A stretch of DNA of 64,000 bases, taken from positions 1 to 64,000 of the forward strand of contig JAJYZB010000005.1 in the NCBI GenBank assembly GCA_021800275.1. The letters run 5' to 3'. This document shows positions 1 to 8,339 of the stretch, piece by piece. Made by a program: the position numbers and the translations under genes. Source of the stretch: a bacterium (GTDB taxonomy: Bacteria > Vulcanimicrobiota > JABDET01). A model generated the notes under the pieces. It did no database searches. It was not told the origin of the DNA and saw nothing but the letters and a program-made list of their open reading frames with translations. Each line of letters opens with the position of its first letter. Position 1 is the first letter of the stretch.

Positions 1-87
1 AAGCTGGATCAGAAAACAGATCGCGTGTTCTGGTGGGTGATCAGCCTTTTAACAGCCCTCTGCATGGCACTTTTCTTTAAACGCTGA
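1..87 (+). CDS. C-terminal end of a membrane protein (partial)
   Basis: The window opens inside an open frame (frame 1) that ends at a TGA at 85-87. The 28 visible residues are a short charged stretch followed by one hydrophobic helix (VISLLTALCMALFF) and a terminal Lys-Arg. A final helix ending in a short basic tail is typical of CorA-type divalent cation transporters, but too little is present to assign a family. Its start lies outside the window. The end is seen directly; the CorA suggestion is inference. Confidence 0.45.
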   Translation, partial: KLDQKTDRVFWWVISLLTALCMALFFKR

Positions 88-195
88 GTATTTTAAGCCT
101 TTTTACACTGCCCCAGTGTATTCCGAGGCAGAGAATGAAGGTTCGATTACCACGAGTAGCTTAAAGCCAAACATACATAAGATCGTGAAGGGTAG

Positions 196-909
196 CAGTG
201 GGCACATTTAGGGGTTGCCAGTATTGCTCGGTCCACTTTAGCGGATGCCAATTAAAAGCGGGATTACTGCATCTACGAGATCCTTTTTTACAAACTCTTA
301 TCGCAGTGCAGAGCCCTGACTCCAAAACACCGCTTCCGATTTAAAAACCCTCTTTACTCCCTGGATTCTACCTTAATCGAAATGTGCTTGTCGTTATTTC
401 CTTGGGCGAAATATAGAAAACGGAAAGGAGCCATCAAACTGCACTGCCTCCTAAACCACCGTGGAGAGCTTCCCTCTTTTGTGGTCATGACGGAAGGGAA
501 ACCCCATGACATCAAAGTGGCAGAGCATTTAAATTTACCTCTTTCACCAGACAGCATTTTGGCGGTTGACAGAGGGTATGAGGATTTTGTATGGCTGTAG
601 GATCTACAGATCAAGGAGATCTTTTTTGTCACCCGAATGAAAGACAACATTTCTTATGCTGTTGTCGGACAGCAGAAAAGCGTGAAAGTCAAAGGGGTTA
701 GAGCAGATGACACGATTGAATTATTGGGTCTTCGCGCTCAAGAGAAATACCTCGAACCTTTACGATTAGTGACCTTCCATGATGAAGAGGAAGATAGGGT
801 TTACCACTTTTTGACCAATAACTTCAGGTTAGCGGCTTCTGAGGTTGCTGGCATTTACAAAGCTCGCTGGGAACTCAAGCCTAATCTAATCCAGCTCGAT
901 TTTCTCTAA
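196..909 (+). pseudogene. decayed IS4-family transposase
   Basis: One reading frame holds a recognisable IS4-family DDE transposase interrupted by nonsense codons. After ARSTLADAN there is a TAA at 253-255. The frame continues through RALTPKHRFRFKNPLYSLDS, then CLSLFPWAKYRKRKGAIKLH, DIKVAEH and AVDRGYEDFVWL to a TAG at 598-600. It then runs on as EIFFVTRMK and FLTNNFRLAASEVAGIYKAR. Normal members continue past YKARW with a helix containing the catalytic glutamate region; here the match stops after about 875 and ends in unrelated residues. The N-terminal region before 196 is also lost. I see no clear terminal inverted repeats. It is a dead copy: two in-frame stops and truncation at both ends. 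Confidence 0.85.
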
Positions 910-1210
910 ATTTTTATCGGACAGATATGTATTTTATTACATTATTATGTTTTTTTAAATAATAAAGTTCAGTACTTTCACGGATTTTTAATTGTCACAG
1001 GCGTTCTTGGATTAGGAGGATGTTTGCAGGTGCCGGATTTCTTCAAATTAATCTTGTTCAAGCCTTAAAGAGGAACCATTTAAGATATGTTCTTTTAACT
1101 CTCTGTGCAAAAGGGCAGAGAGTGGATCGACGTATTTTTGGGGCATTCTTCTTTTATTACTTCGAGGGGCCAATTCAATTTTTAACTTTTGTTTTTTTAA
1201 TGTTCCATTT
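910..1210. other. intergenic stretch without a supported gene
   Basis: About 300 AT-rich bases lie between the dead transposase and the convergent membrane-protein pair. A short plus-strand frame near 960-1065 reads like a hydrophobic C-terminus (FLIVTGVLGLGGCLQVPDFF) but has no start or homology I recognise. I see no RNA gene or clear terminator. Confidence 0.4.
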
Positions 1211-1750
1211 TTATTTACGAAAAATTAGATTTACCAGTGGTTGAGGTTTGATGATTAACCCAAAGGCTACGAGTATAGAAATTGCCTGACTTATCAAAGC
1301 AATTGGATCAGGATGAAAGAAAACCCTTACAGTTGACCATTGGGATGTAAGGATAAAGGGCGGTAATCCTCTTAAAAAAAGAGTGATCTCTTGAAATAAT
1401 AAAACCAGCCCCGCTGTCCGCAGAGAAAGAGAAAATATGGATCGACTTTCCATTTGATTTAATTTTATGAGAGATGGAAATTGTTCATTCGGCAATATTA
1501 TTTTGGCAATTTTGCCACTTTGCAAGAGTGAGAAAAAGCCAAAAATAAGTAACAAACCTCCTTGTAACGCTAAAAGAAAGAGATAAATGTGCCACGAGGT
1601 TTCTTTGCCAGGGAATGCTGCAAGAGGCCTTTTGAGAAGATTGGGGAAAGCCGTTATCACAGGAATTACAGTAATTATTGATTGTAAAATGAAACTAATT
1701 CCAGTGAGTTTTAGAGCAGTGGAGAAGGCATCCCTTGTTGTAAAAAGCAT
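1211..1750 (-). CDS. predicted multi-pass membrane protein, paralogue of its upstream neighbour
   Basis: This is a 179-residue protein with about four hydrophobic segments (roughly residues 13-35, 55-75, 105-125 and 150-170). I do not recognise the family. It resembles the next upstream gene in length and segment spacing. Shared features are a segment starting TALKLTGI or SLRTAGLVLLFQEI (against TLALKIIGVVTIIEI) and a C-terminus of the form LIIKPQPLVNLIFRK (against LLLKSEPLAALILKK). The two genes lie 16 bases apart on the same strand and are probably co-transcribed. Function is unknown. The intact frame inside a region of relics suggests the pair is still in use or recently arrived. Confidence 0.6.
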   Translation of the reverse strand: MLFTTRDAFSTALKLTGISFILQSIITVIPVITAFPNLLKRPLAAFPGKETSWHIYLFLLALQGGLLLIFGFFSLLQSGKIAKIILPNEQFPSLIKLNQMESRSIFSLSLRTAGLVLLFQEITLFLRGLPPFILTSQWSTVRVFFHPDPIALISQAISILVAFGLIIKPQPLVNLIFRK

Positions 1751-1766
1751 TTTTTTTAAGGTTCCA

Positions 1767-2279
1767 TTAATTTTTATTTTTTTTCAAAATAAGAGCGGCG
1801 AGAGGTTCGCTTTTTAATAGGAGATAAAAGGAAATCGTCAAGGGAATGATAATTCCCGTAAAAAAATCAAGCCCGGTTACCCTTGGCTTGTTTTGAAATT
1901 GTTGAAACGCGTAGCCGTTCTTTTCCTGGTAAGCGTGAATAACAGCAGACAGGATTGTTTTAATGCTGACTGGCAGAATTTCTATGATTGTAACGACTCC
2001 AATAATCTTCAGCGCCAATGTAAAAATCGGCTGTTCCCAATTTTTAGGGAAAAGGTGCGTTTCACTCTCTATGTTGTTTTTTGAAAAAATTGAATTTCCC
2101 CATTTGATTAGAACTAGTCCTGGAATAAGCGATAGAAGTGAAACGACAAAAATCGAAATGTCCGAATGCAGTTGGTCCCTCAGGAAGCTCCATAAAACAG
2201 GCATACTGCTTATTCCTTGAAGTAGGTAATACACCCCCAAAATTGCATATGACAGTCCTAACACTTTTTCTTTTGTCAT
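1767..2279 (-). CDS. predicted multi-pass membrane protein, first of a tandem pair
   Basis: The frame encodes 170 residues from the ATG at 2279, which is preceded by a GAGGAG ribosome-binding site five bases upstream; an earlier in-frame start at 2291 lacks this. There are about four membrane segments (residues 8-30, 43-65, 95-115 and 143-160) and a Lys-rich C-terminus. It is paralogous to the following gene by segment spacing and by the shared ending K-x-E/Q-P-L-x-x-L-I-x-x-K. I know no named family for it. Its function cannot be inferred from neighbours, which are transposon and toxin-antitoxin debris. Confidence 0.6.
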   Translation of the reverse strand: MTKEKVLGLSYAILGVYYLLQGISSMPVLWSFLRDQLHSDISIFVVSLLSLIPGLVLIKWGNSIFSKNNIESETHLFPKNWEQPIFTLALKIIGVVTIIEILPVSIKTILSAVIHAYQEKNGYAFQQFQNKPRVTGLDFFTGIIIPLTISFYLLLKSEPLAALILKKNKN

Positions 2280-2531
2280 TTTTCTCCTCAATATTTACTC
2301 AAGTTGACTGGTTTCTTATGCTGTCAGCAAGAGTTTTATATGTTCACGATTTTTCTCCTTTTATTTTAGAGGTAAATGTGAAGCATATTGGAGGGAATCC
2401 TCCAGGACTATACGGCGCAGGTGGTTCTGAAGTTTTTTTTACAAACAAGGCTGACAGCTTCTTCTTTTTTCGATTGGCTTTTTTACGCATGCTTTTCTTT
2501 GTGGCGTGGCTCAGCAGGGCAAAGGCCATGA

Positions 2532-2786
2532 ACGAAAGATGCAGGTGTTTATCGGAAACAATTTGTAAAGAAGTTTCAAGAGGCTGTTGGACATGAATGG
2601 CTGGTCAACAAGATGTATCAAATTATGAGAGATGGAAAACAAGCCTTTGATGCCTTTGCTTTTGAGATGGGGACGCTTTTAGCAGAAACGATCATGGAGA
2701 TGGAACGTGTAGAAAAGACAGGGACAGCCTATCATCCCATATCTCAAGATTTGAAGAAATGGGTAAGCCAATCTGGTTCACTGTAA
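2532..2786 (+). pseudogene. N-terminal fragment of an IS256/mutator-type transposase
   Basis: An open frame with no start codon before 2613 encodes 84 residues. They contain a stretch resembling the N-terminal region of IS256-type transposases: KQAFDAFAFEMGTLLAETIM, then EMERVEKTGTAYHPISQDLK and KWVSQSGSL. Intact relatives follow this with a GxVYxGDQK-like strand and the DDE core. Here a TAA at 2784-2786 ends it and no further transposase sequence follows. The resemblance is to a family pattern I recall, not an alignment I ran. Confidence 0.55.
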
Positions 2787-2997
2787 TATATACTCATGAC
2801 TTCCACCTTTTACGCGATGACTGCCGGTGTTTAAACTCACCCTAAAAAGTGGCTACTTTAAAACGGAATTGCCGGCAACCATGAAGTGGAATATGCAGAT
2901 TGAGAAACTGAGAACTTTGACTGATCTTGGAATCGCTGTAATTTATCAGAAAATCATAAATTGGCATATTTTTGAAATTCTGATAAAATTAAAATAG

Positions 2998-3255
2998 AAT
3001 GAAAACAAACACTTCATACTCCCCAAGAGATGTCTTCCAGACAAAGCATCTCAATTAAAATGGGTCATGCAGAAAGATGGAACGATTCTGCTGATTCCTC
3101 TTCTATCAATTCCTGCTGACCAAGCTTATTTTTGAACAAGCAGATGGCAGGAAGGGGAGAAGAAAGCCGATGAAGACATTAAAGCAGGAAGAGTTTATTC
3201 ATATAAATCTGCCCAAGACATGCTGCATGAGATGAAGAAAAAGCGAAAATTGTGA
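2998..3255 (+). pseudogene. broken AbrB/SpoVT-type antitoxin
   Basis: The frame reads HFILPKRCLPDKASQLKWVM, then QKDGTILLIPLLSIPADQAY and F, then a TGA at 3133-3135. It resumes as TSRWQEGEKKADEDIKAGRV followed by YSYKSAQDMLHEMKKKRKL and a TGA at 3253-3255. The second half has the usual shape of the C-terminal tail of an AbrB-fold antitoxin (W-Q-x-G-E, D-I-x-A-G-R, then a short amphipathic helix). The TGA sits exactly where relatives carry a tryptophan, so one TGG to TGA change explains it. No start codon remains in frame at the 5' end. A toxin remnant follows immediately, giving the expected antitoxin-toxin order. Confidence 0.65.
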
Positions 3256-3350
3256 TTGCAAAACATCCCTTAACTTTTGAATTTTTAGAGGGGAGTGTCA
3301 TTCTCCTCAGAAATGTTGACAACCACGATGCCTGCTTGAAAAGACCATAA
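3249..3350 (+). pseudogene. C-terminal remnant of a RelE/ParE-type toxin
   Basis: Directly overlapping the end of the broken antitoxin, a second frame reads HPLTFEFLEGSVILLRNVDN then HDACLKRP and stops at 3348-3350. This matches the closing strands of RelE-superfamily toxins (R-L-x-F, x-V-x-L-R-N-V-x-x-H-D). The catalytic N-terminal two-thirds are missing, so an internal deletion has removed most of the gene. The order and overlap with the antitoxin remnant support a single decayed toxin-antitoxin operon. Confidence 0.6.
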
Positions 3351-3376
3351 TCAGTGCAGTCATTTTTTTAAAGGGT

Positions 3377-3673
3377 TTGTCAATCTGCTCTGTCAGCAGA
3401 TCATTGGCTGAAGGGGTCGCATTGGCGTGTGAGAAAATGAGTATCATGGATCTCAAAAAAGCTTCTGAATTCTTATCGACACTGTTTGGCAGATCAATTG
3501 ATGTTTGTATAATTCAGCAAGCTGAAGCGGGAGCGAATCGAGATTCACATTATTTTGCGGAGGCATCTGACGGCGAGCGCTGTGGCTTTAAAGCCATGGA
3601 GGGAACCCATACTCTCCATGGAGCAGATAAAGAGAAAATGATGTGGGGTCTTGCCTCCCTGCTGGAAGCATAA
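3377..3673 (+). CDS. unrecognised short open frame
   Basis: The frame encodes 98 residues with several Met and Cys and no transmembrane segment. The piece STLFGRSIDVCIIQQAEAG faintly recalls the second half of small nucleotidyltransferase (MNT) domains, but there is no GSxxR motif or DxD. No good ribosome-binding site is visible. It lies between toxin-antitoxin remnants on both strands and may simply be an open stretch of decayed DNA. I would not assign a function. Confidence 0.2.
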   Translation: MSICSVSRSLAEGVALACEKMSIMDLKKASEFLSTLFGRSIDVCIIQQAEAGANRDSHYFAEASDGERCGFKAMEGTHTLHGADKEKMMWGLASLLEA

Positions 3674-3687
3674 CTGACTATGCTGAT

Positions 3688-3977
3688 TTAAAACGAATCC
3701 GCAGGCCCATTGAACAGAATATTTTGAAGGGGATAATGAATCCACGCACTTAAATCCAGACAGCTTTGCTGATAAAAGTCCCTTACAGCGGAAAAAATTT
3801 TTTCTGCTGCTTGTAAAGCTTTTTCTGCCATTTCTTTCCCATAAAATTGATAAGGGTCTGGATAAAAGCATTTCCATTTCTTGCCCAGGAGCCGAACAAA
3901 TAAACTTTTTCAGGCGAAAAAGGTTTTACCCATCGAAGAATTTTTTTGATCATCTGATTGGTGCTGCGGAAAGGCAT
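3688..3977 (-). pseudogene. collapsed MNT nucleotidyltransferase / HEPN relic
   Basis: On the minus strand, one frame (3977 downwards, natural Met at 3953) reads MIKKILRWVKPFSPEKVYLF followed by GSWARNG. This is the start of an MNT-type nucleotidyltransferase up to the GSxAR motif. A different frame then reads FYPDPYQFYGKEMAEKALQA and AEKIFSAVRDFYQQ, which looks like the C-terminal helix of a HEPN domain, ending at a TAA at 3688-3690. Everything between, including the DxD of MNT and most of HEPN, is missing. A deletion of an MNT-HEPN gene pair explains this. Its 5' part is also read out of frame as the C-terminus of the upstream cca-like gene. Confidence 0.55.
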
Positions 3978-5208
3978 GATTCAACAATTCGATTGCTGCA
4001 AGAATCTTCCCTTGAGCAGAGGAGGGGGTCTCTTCTTTTCCTTTGGCTCGGGCATCGGCAAGGCTGAGCAGAATCAGTTCTTTCTCGTAAGGATGCACAT
4101 CTCGGAAAAGACGGGAGACTGCGGATTCAGTAATTTTAGGGGTTCTTGCCAGTTGGGCTGGTCTTAAATGGTTTCTGATCAGAAGAGAAAAAAATTGGGT
4201 TTCTTTGACACTGAGGCGTAATCGTTCTGAAAGAGCTTGAATTAAGTTTTCTCCAATGGTTTCATGCTGGTAAAAGTGTATCTCTCCGTTTTCACCGCGG
4301 GTGAAGGCAGAAGGTTTTCCGATGTCATGAAATAAAGCGGCGAATTTTAAACCTGAGAGTCGAGTTCTTTCTCCTGAAAGATTGTCCTGACTTTCAGAAT
4401 AATTTTTTTCTTTCAGCAGTTTTTCCAGCTCCTCCACTGTTTTTAATGAATGGTCCCATACATTATAACTGTGATAGCGAGGATTTTGTTCTGTTTTTTT
4501 CAGGGGAAGTATTTCAGGGAAAAGGATCTCTAGAATTCCCAGTTTATCCATTTTTAAAATCCAGGGGTAAGATTTTTCTGATTCTAAAATTTTGAAGAAT
4601 TCATCTCGAATTCGTTCAATAGAGATGGATTGAAGGAGGGGCGCTGTTGCCTGAGCAAACTGTTCTGTTTTTTCTTCTAAAGAAAAATGGAGCGCTGCTG
4701 CGAGTCTGAATCCTCTCAGGATTCGAAGCGGATCTTCTTGAAACCGTTCAGGGTTTAAAGTTCGAATTTGTTTTTTCTGCAGATCTTCAACTCCATGCTG
4801 CGGATCCAGCAGCTCGAAAGTTTGATTGAGCAGGTTTTCCAGATCCAGGGCGATCGCATTGATAGGAAAATCTCTTTTTAAAAGATTGGCTTCCACTGTC
4901 ATTTCTTCGCAGGGGGAGAGGTCAAAATAAATTTTTTTGGGTTTTGAAACCAAACGGTACAGGTTTCGTTTTTTATCCAGAAGGACGATTGTCATATTGG
5001 GGCTAGTGGAAACAGCTTCTAAAAATTCTTGCAGGTTTCCCTCTAAAAGGAGATCCACTTCATGGAAAGGGATGGAAAGCAGGGCATTCCTGATGGATCC
5101 TCCGACTAAAAAAAGTCTGCTGCCTAACACCCTGGCTATCTGGTTAAATGCAGCTAAGAATTGTGAACAAGGATGATCTGCAAAACTCTGCTGTAAAATG
5201 GAGTCCAT
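3910..5208 (-). CDS. cca: CCA-adding/poly(A) polymerase-family protein, C-terminus replaced
   Basis: The frame encodes 432 residues of the class II tRNA nucleotidyltransferase family, which adds or repairs the 3' CCA of tRNA. The head domain holds LFLVGGSIRNALL (about 34-45) and HEVDLLLEG. The neck has KRDFPINAIALDLENL and EDPLRILRGFRLAAAL. An HD domain follows (LKFAALFHDIGKPSAF, with later HETIGE and IRNHLRPAQL). Two expected residues differ: GGxVRD is GGSIRN, and the first carboxylate of the DxD pair is glutamate (E50-V51-D52). After LLNHAFPQ the frame runs into DNA that encodes an MNT relic in another frame, so the last about 20 residues look foreign and the family's C-terminal segment is lost. 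It could still work, be a poly(A) polymerase, or be decaying. Confidence 0.8.
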   Translation of the reverse strand: MDSILQQSFADHPCSQFLAAFNQIARVLGSRLFLVGGSIRNALLSIPFHEVDLLLEGNLQEFLEAVSTSPNMTIVLLDKKRNLYRLVSKPKKIYFDLSPCEEMTVEANLLKRDFPINAIALDLENLLNQTFELLDPQHGVEDLQKKQIRTLNPERFQEDPLRILRGFRLAAALHFSLEEKTEQFAQATAPLLQSISIERIRDEFFKILESEKSYPWILKMDKLGILEILFPEILPLKKTEQNPRYHSYNVWDHSLKTVEELEKLLKEKNYSESQDNLSGERTRLSGLKFAALFHDIGKPSAFTRGENGEIHFYQHETIGENLIQALSERLRLSVKETQFFSLLIRNHLRPAQLARTPKITESAVSRLFRDVHPYEKELILLSLADARAKGKEETPSSAQGKILAAIELLNHAFPQHQSDDQKNSSMGKTFFA

Positions 5209-5240
5209 TTCTTTCCCAAAGTTTACTCAGGGAAGCTGCT

Positions 5241-6497
5241 TCATCCTTCTGTAAGTCTTATTTCAGGCTGCATGTTGACTTCTTTAGCTTCTGGTCCGAT
5301 CCAGGTTAATAAGGCAACTGCAGCCATTGATATGACTGCCACAAGGGACAGTGGAACTGCAAAATTTCCATGGAGTTTTGCTGCCATCCAGGCTTGAAAA
5401 TAGGCATTGGCTGAAGCGAGAAGATTTCCTAATTGGTAAACAAAACCAGGAAATGTTCCGCGCGCTGAGGGGGGAGAGAGTTCATTGAGATGAGCAGGGA
5501 TAACTCCCCAGGCTCCCTGCACAAAAAATTGAAGAATGAAAGCTCCTAGAATCAGCACCCCTTTAGAGGGTGAAAATGCCCAGATAGGAATGGCTGTGAT
5601 TCCGATCAGGGTAGAGACAAGAATCGCTTTTTTTCTTCCTCTTTTCTGGGAGAAATATCCGAAAAAGATCCCTCCCAGGATTCCTCCAATATTATATAAC
5701 ACAGCTGTTAGAGTAACTTCATAAATCGAGAATCCGCGCTGCTTTTCTAAAAAAATAGGATAGAGATCCTGAGTTCCATGGGACATCAGATTGAAGGCTG
5801 TCATCAGGATGACGGTGTAAAAGAAAAGCCCGATGTATTTTTTCCAGCGGGCTTCTGGAATGTCTGCTGACTGTGCTGGTTTTTGGGGGAGAGTCTTTTT
5901 TTCTGTCCGCGCATTTTTTTCCCATGCTGGGGATTCTTTTACTTGTGTTAAAATGAAGAAGAGGAGAAAAGCGGGGATGATTCCGAGCCAGAACATGGCT
6001 CTCCAGCCAAAATGAGGAAAAACAAAAAAATAGGCAAGGGCTGCCAGCAGGTAGCCAACCGCGTATCCTTCTTGAAGGATTCCTGATAGAATTCCTCGGG
6101 ACTCCAGAGGGACAGATTCCATGGTTAAAGCTGCTCCAACCCCCCATTCTCCTCCCATCCCAATTCCATAGAGGATGCGGAGAATTAAAAATATTTTATA
6201 AGATCGGCTGAATCCGGTTAAAAATTCAAGGATCGAATAAAACAAGATGTCCAGCATGAGAGTTGGTTTTCTGCCATAACGATCAGCTAGGAATCCAAAC
6301 AAGACTGCGCCTACAGGTCTCATGGCAAGGGTCAGGGTTATGGTGAGAGCAATATCAGGAATAGGATGGGATAGACCGTGGGAGATTTGAGGGATCACGA
6401 AAACAAGAAGGAAAAAATCAAAAGCATCCAGGGTCCATCCGAGGAAGCTGGCGGCGAAAGCGGATTTTTGTGAGCGTGTTAAAGGAGTGGTTGACAT
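5241..6497 (-). CDS. MFS carboxylate/H+ symporter (SHS-like)
   Basis: This 418-residue protein has 12 predicted membrane segments. The N-terminus carries GWTLDAFDFFLLVFVIP, the aromatic-rich first helix typical of the SHS (sialate/lactate:H+ symport) branch of the major facilitator superfamily. Loop 2-3 has the MFS signature GFLADRYGRKPTLM, and GYFSQKRGRKKAI follows after helix 8. A charged cytoplasmic loop lies near residues 190-215. The likely substrate is a small monocarboxylate such as lactate, but the family is broad. It starts 3 bases downstream of the mrdA stop and may share that transcript. Confidence 0.8.
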   Translation of the reverse strand: MSTTPLTRSQKSAFAASFLGWTLDAFDFFLLVFVIPQISHGLSHPIPDIALTITLTLAMRPVGAVLFGFLADRYGRKPTLMLDILFYSILEFLTGFSRSYKIFLILRILYGIGMGGEWGVGAALTMESVPLESRGILSGILQEGYAVGYLLAALAYFFVFPHFGWRAMFWLGIIPAFLLFFILTQVKESPAWEKNARTEKKTLPQKPAQSADIPEARWKKYIGLFFYTVILMTAFNLMSHGTQDLYPIFLEKQRGFSIYEVTLTAVLYNIGGILGGIFFGYFSQKRGRKKAILVSTLIGITAIPIWAFSPSKGVLILGAFILQFFVQGAWGVIPAHLNELSPPSARGTFPGFVYQLGNLLASANAYFQAWMAAKLHGNFAVPLSLVAVISMAAVALLTWIGPEAKEVNMQPEIRLTEG

Positions 6498-6500
6498 CTT

Positions 6501-8339
6501 TCAGGACTTAGATTTTGAAGCAGTAATCTGTTTTTGAAAATAGGCTTCCAGCACTTTTTTAGCCACAGGCAGGGCGAACTGATCTCCAAATCCTCCTGAC
6601 TGCTGCATAATGACAACTACAGCAATAGTGGGTTTTTGATAAGGTCCAAAAGCGACAAATAAAGCATCATTTTTCCCTTCAGGATTAGAAGCGCTGGGTG
6701 TCACCTGTGAGGTTCCTGTTTTTCCGCATAGAATGACATGAGGAATTTGAGCTCCTACTCCTGTTGCATAAGGGATATTATGTTTTCCTGGTTCTATTTC
6801 TAATTTCATTCCATAGCGCACAATAGCCAGATTTTTTTTAGACACAGGAACTTTCCCAAGGTCCTGTGGATAATGCGGAACGTGAGTTGTGTAAGGAGTA
6901 TTATTGATAGATTCTGCTTTTAAGAAAAAGTGAGGGCGCCACTTTGTTCCTCCATTGGCAACAGTGCTTAAAGCCACTGCTAATTGGATGGGTGTCATTT
7001 CTAAAAATCCTTGTCCTATCCCTAAACTCACGGTGTCATCAGGGTACCAGGGGATGTTATTAAAGTTTTTCTCTTTCCACTTTGGGGTTGGCAGCAGACC
7101 ACTGACTTCTCCGGGCAGATCGATTCCCGTTTTTTCTCCTACTCCAAAAGCGTGCGCAAAGAAATCCAGTCTTTTTATTCCAAGTCTGTGGGCTGCTCGG
7201 TAAAAATACACATCACAGGATTCTGCAATGGCTTCGGGAAATTTTATCATTCCCATTCCACTTTTAATCCAGCAGTAGATCGTTATCCCAGGCAGGTGAT
7301 AGTATCCTGGGCAGTCATATTTTTTAGTGGGAGAAATCACTTTTGTTTGAAGAGCAGCTGCTCCTGTGATCATTTTAAAGGTTGATCCAACAGGATAGGT
7401 GCCTTGAATTCCAAGATTTAAAAGAGGGGAGAATCTGGAATTTAAAATTTTTTCATATTTTTTTTCTGAGATTCCATTAGTAAACCAGTTAATGTTAAAA
7501 CTGGGCCAGGAGACATAAGCGAGAATCTGACCATTTTGAGGGTTTTCAGCAATGACAACTCCTGGGGATCTGATGCCATTTCTTTTTTTTAGAATTTTCA
7601 GTTCTTTATGAATAGCTTTCCAGGCTGCCTCCTGGAGTTTTGTGTCAATGGTCAAATAAAGATTATGTCCTGGTTCAGGGGGTATTTCAGAAAGAACTTT
7701 GACAAATCTACCGGCTGCATTAACTTCGATCTGTTCAGCTCCATTTTTTCCCTGCAGGATCTGATTGTAAGTTCTTTCAATTCCATCTTGACCTACAATA
7801 TCTCCTGGGGCTAGCCCACGATATTTTTTTTCTTTTAATTCGCGATTTGAAATCAATCCTGTATATCCTAAAATATGGGCATCTCTATAGGGATGAAGAT
7901 ATTTTCTGACAGGGTCTTCAATGGGATAGATTCCTGGCATGGGAAGATATTCGGATAGAGCGGCAAATTGGCGAAAATCCATTCCACGTTTTAAAATTAC
8001 AGGCATGTTTGAATGCCCTGAGTAAAATAATTTTTGCAGGATATCTTTTTTATTTAAACCCAGGATTCGACAGATGATGTTTAAATTGTTCAGATTGTTT
8101 TTTACTTCTTTTGGAACTGCTGTGAGCATGAAAGAAACGGTATTTACCGCAAGAGGTTTCCCATTTCGATCAAAAATAAATCCTCTTGGAGCTTCAATGG
8201 GCATGGTTCGAATGTGATTCTCTTGAGACTGCATTTCGTAAAAATTTCCTTTGATGATTTCTAAATATCCTAGTCTCACCAGCAGAATGGAGAAAAGCAG
8301 AAGGGTCAGGATGCGAAAAAAGAGGATCTTTTGATTCAT
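6501..8339 (-). CDS. mrdA: penicillin-binding protein 2
   Basis: This is a 612-residue class B transpeptidase that cross-links peptidoglycan during cell elongation. One N-terminal membrane anchor (residues 7-24) is followed by the PBP dimerisation domain with RGFIFDRNGKPLA. The transpeptidase domain carries all three active-site motifs: S319-T-F-K322, S374-C-D376 and K540-T-G-T543. The SxN motif has Asp in place of Asn, as in many PBP2 proteins. The length is normal for MrdA. Its start overlaps the mreD stop by ATGA, placing it in the rod-shape operon mreC-mreD-mrdA. Confidence 0.93.
   Translation of the reverse strand: MNQKILFFRILTLLLFSILLVRLGYLEIIKGNFYEMQSQENHIRTMPIEAPRGFIFDRNGKPLAVNTVSFMLTAVPKEVKNNLNNLNIICRILGLNKKDILQKLFYSGHSNMPVILKRGMDFRQFAALSEYLPMPGIYPIEDPVRKYLHPYRDAHILGYTGLISNRELKEKKYRGLAPGDIVGQDGIERTYNQILQGKNGAEQIEVNAAGRFVKVLSEIPPEPGHNLYLTIDTKLQEAAWKAIHKELKILKKRNGIRSPGVVIAENPQNGQILAYVSWPSFNINWFTNGISEKKYEKILNSRFSPLLNLGIQGTYPVGSTFKMITGAAALQTKVISPTKKYDCPGYYHLPGITIYCWIKSGMGMIKFPEAIAESCDVYFYRAAHRLGIKRLDFFAHAFGVGEKTGIDLPGEVSGLLPTPKWKEKNFNNIPWYPDDTVSLGIGQGFLEMTPIQLAVALSTVANGGTKWRPHFFLKAESINNTPYTTHVPHYPQDLGKVPVSKKNLAIVRYGMKLEIEPGKHNIPYATGVGAQIPHVILCGKTGTSQVTPSASNPEGKNDALFVAFGPYQKPTIAVVVIMQQSGGFGDQFALPVAKKVLEAYFQKQITASKSKS

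Noticed and set aside
1020-1244. 74-residue plus-strand open frame
   Set aside because: Composition is erratic, no ribosome-binding site, and its end overlaps the better-supported convergent membrane-protein gene.
2138-2596. 152-residue plus-strand frame
   Set aside because: Overlaps the membrane-protein gene on the other strand and runs into the IS256 fragment in a different frame; no recognisable domain.
3377-3673. MNT-type nucleotidyltransferase
   Set aside because: Only a faint resemblance around FGRSIDV; catalytic motifs are absent, so kept as an unrecognised frame.
3545-3877. 110-residue minus-strand frame
   Set aside because: Lies over the HEPN relic in another frame and reads as low-quality sequence.
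5719-6147. 142-residue minus-strand frame
   Set aside because: Shadow of the MFS gene; the MFS frame has clear membrane segments and motifs.
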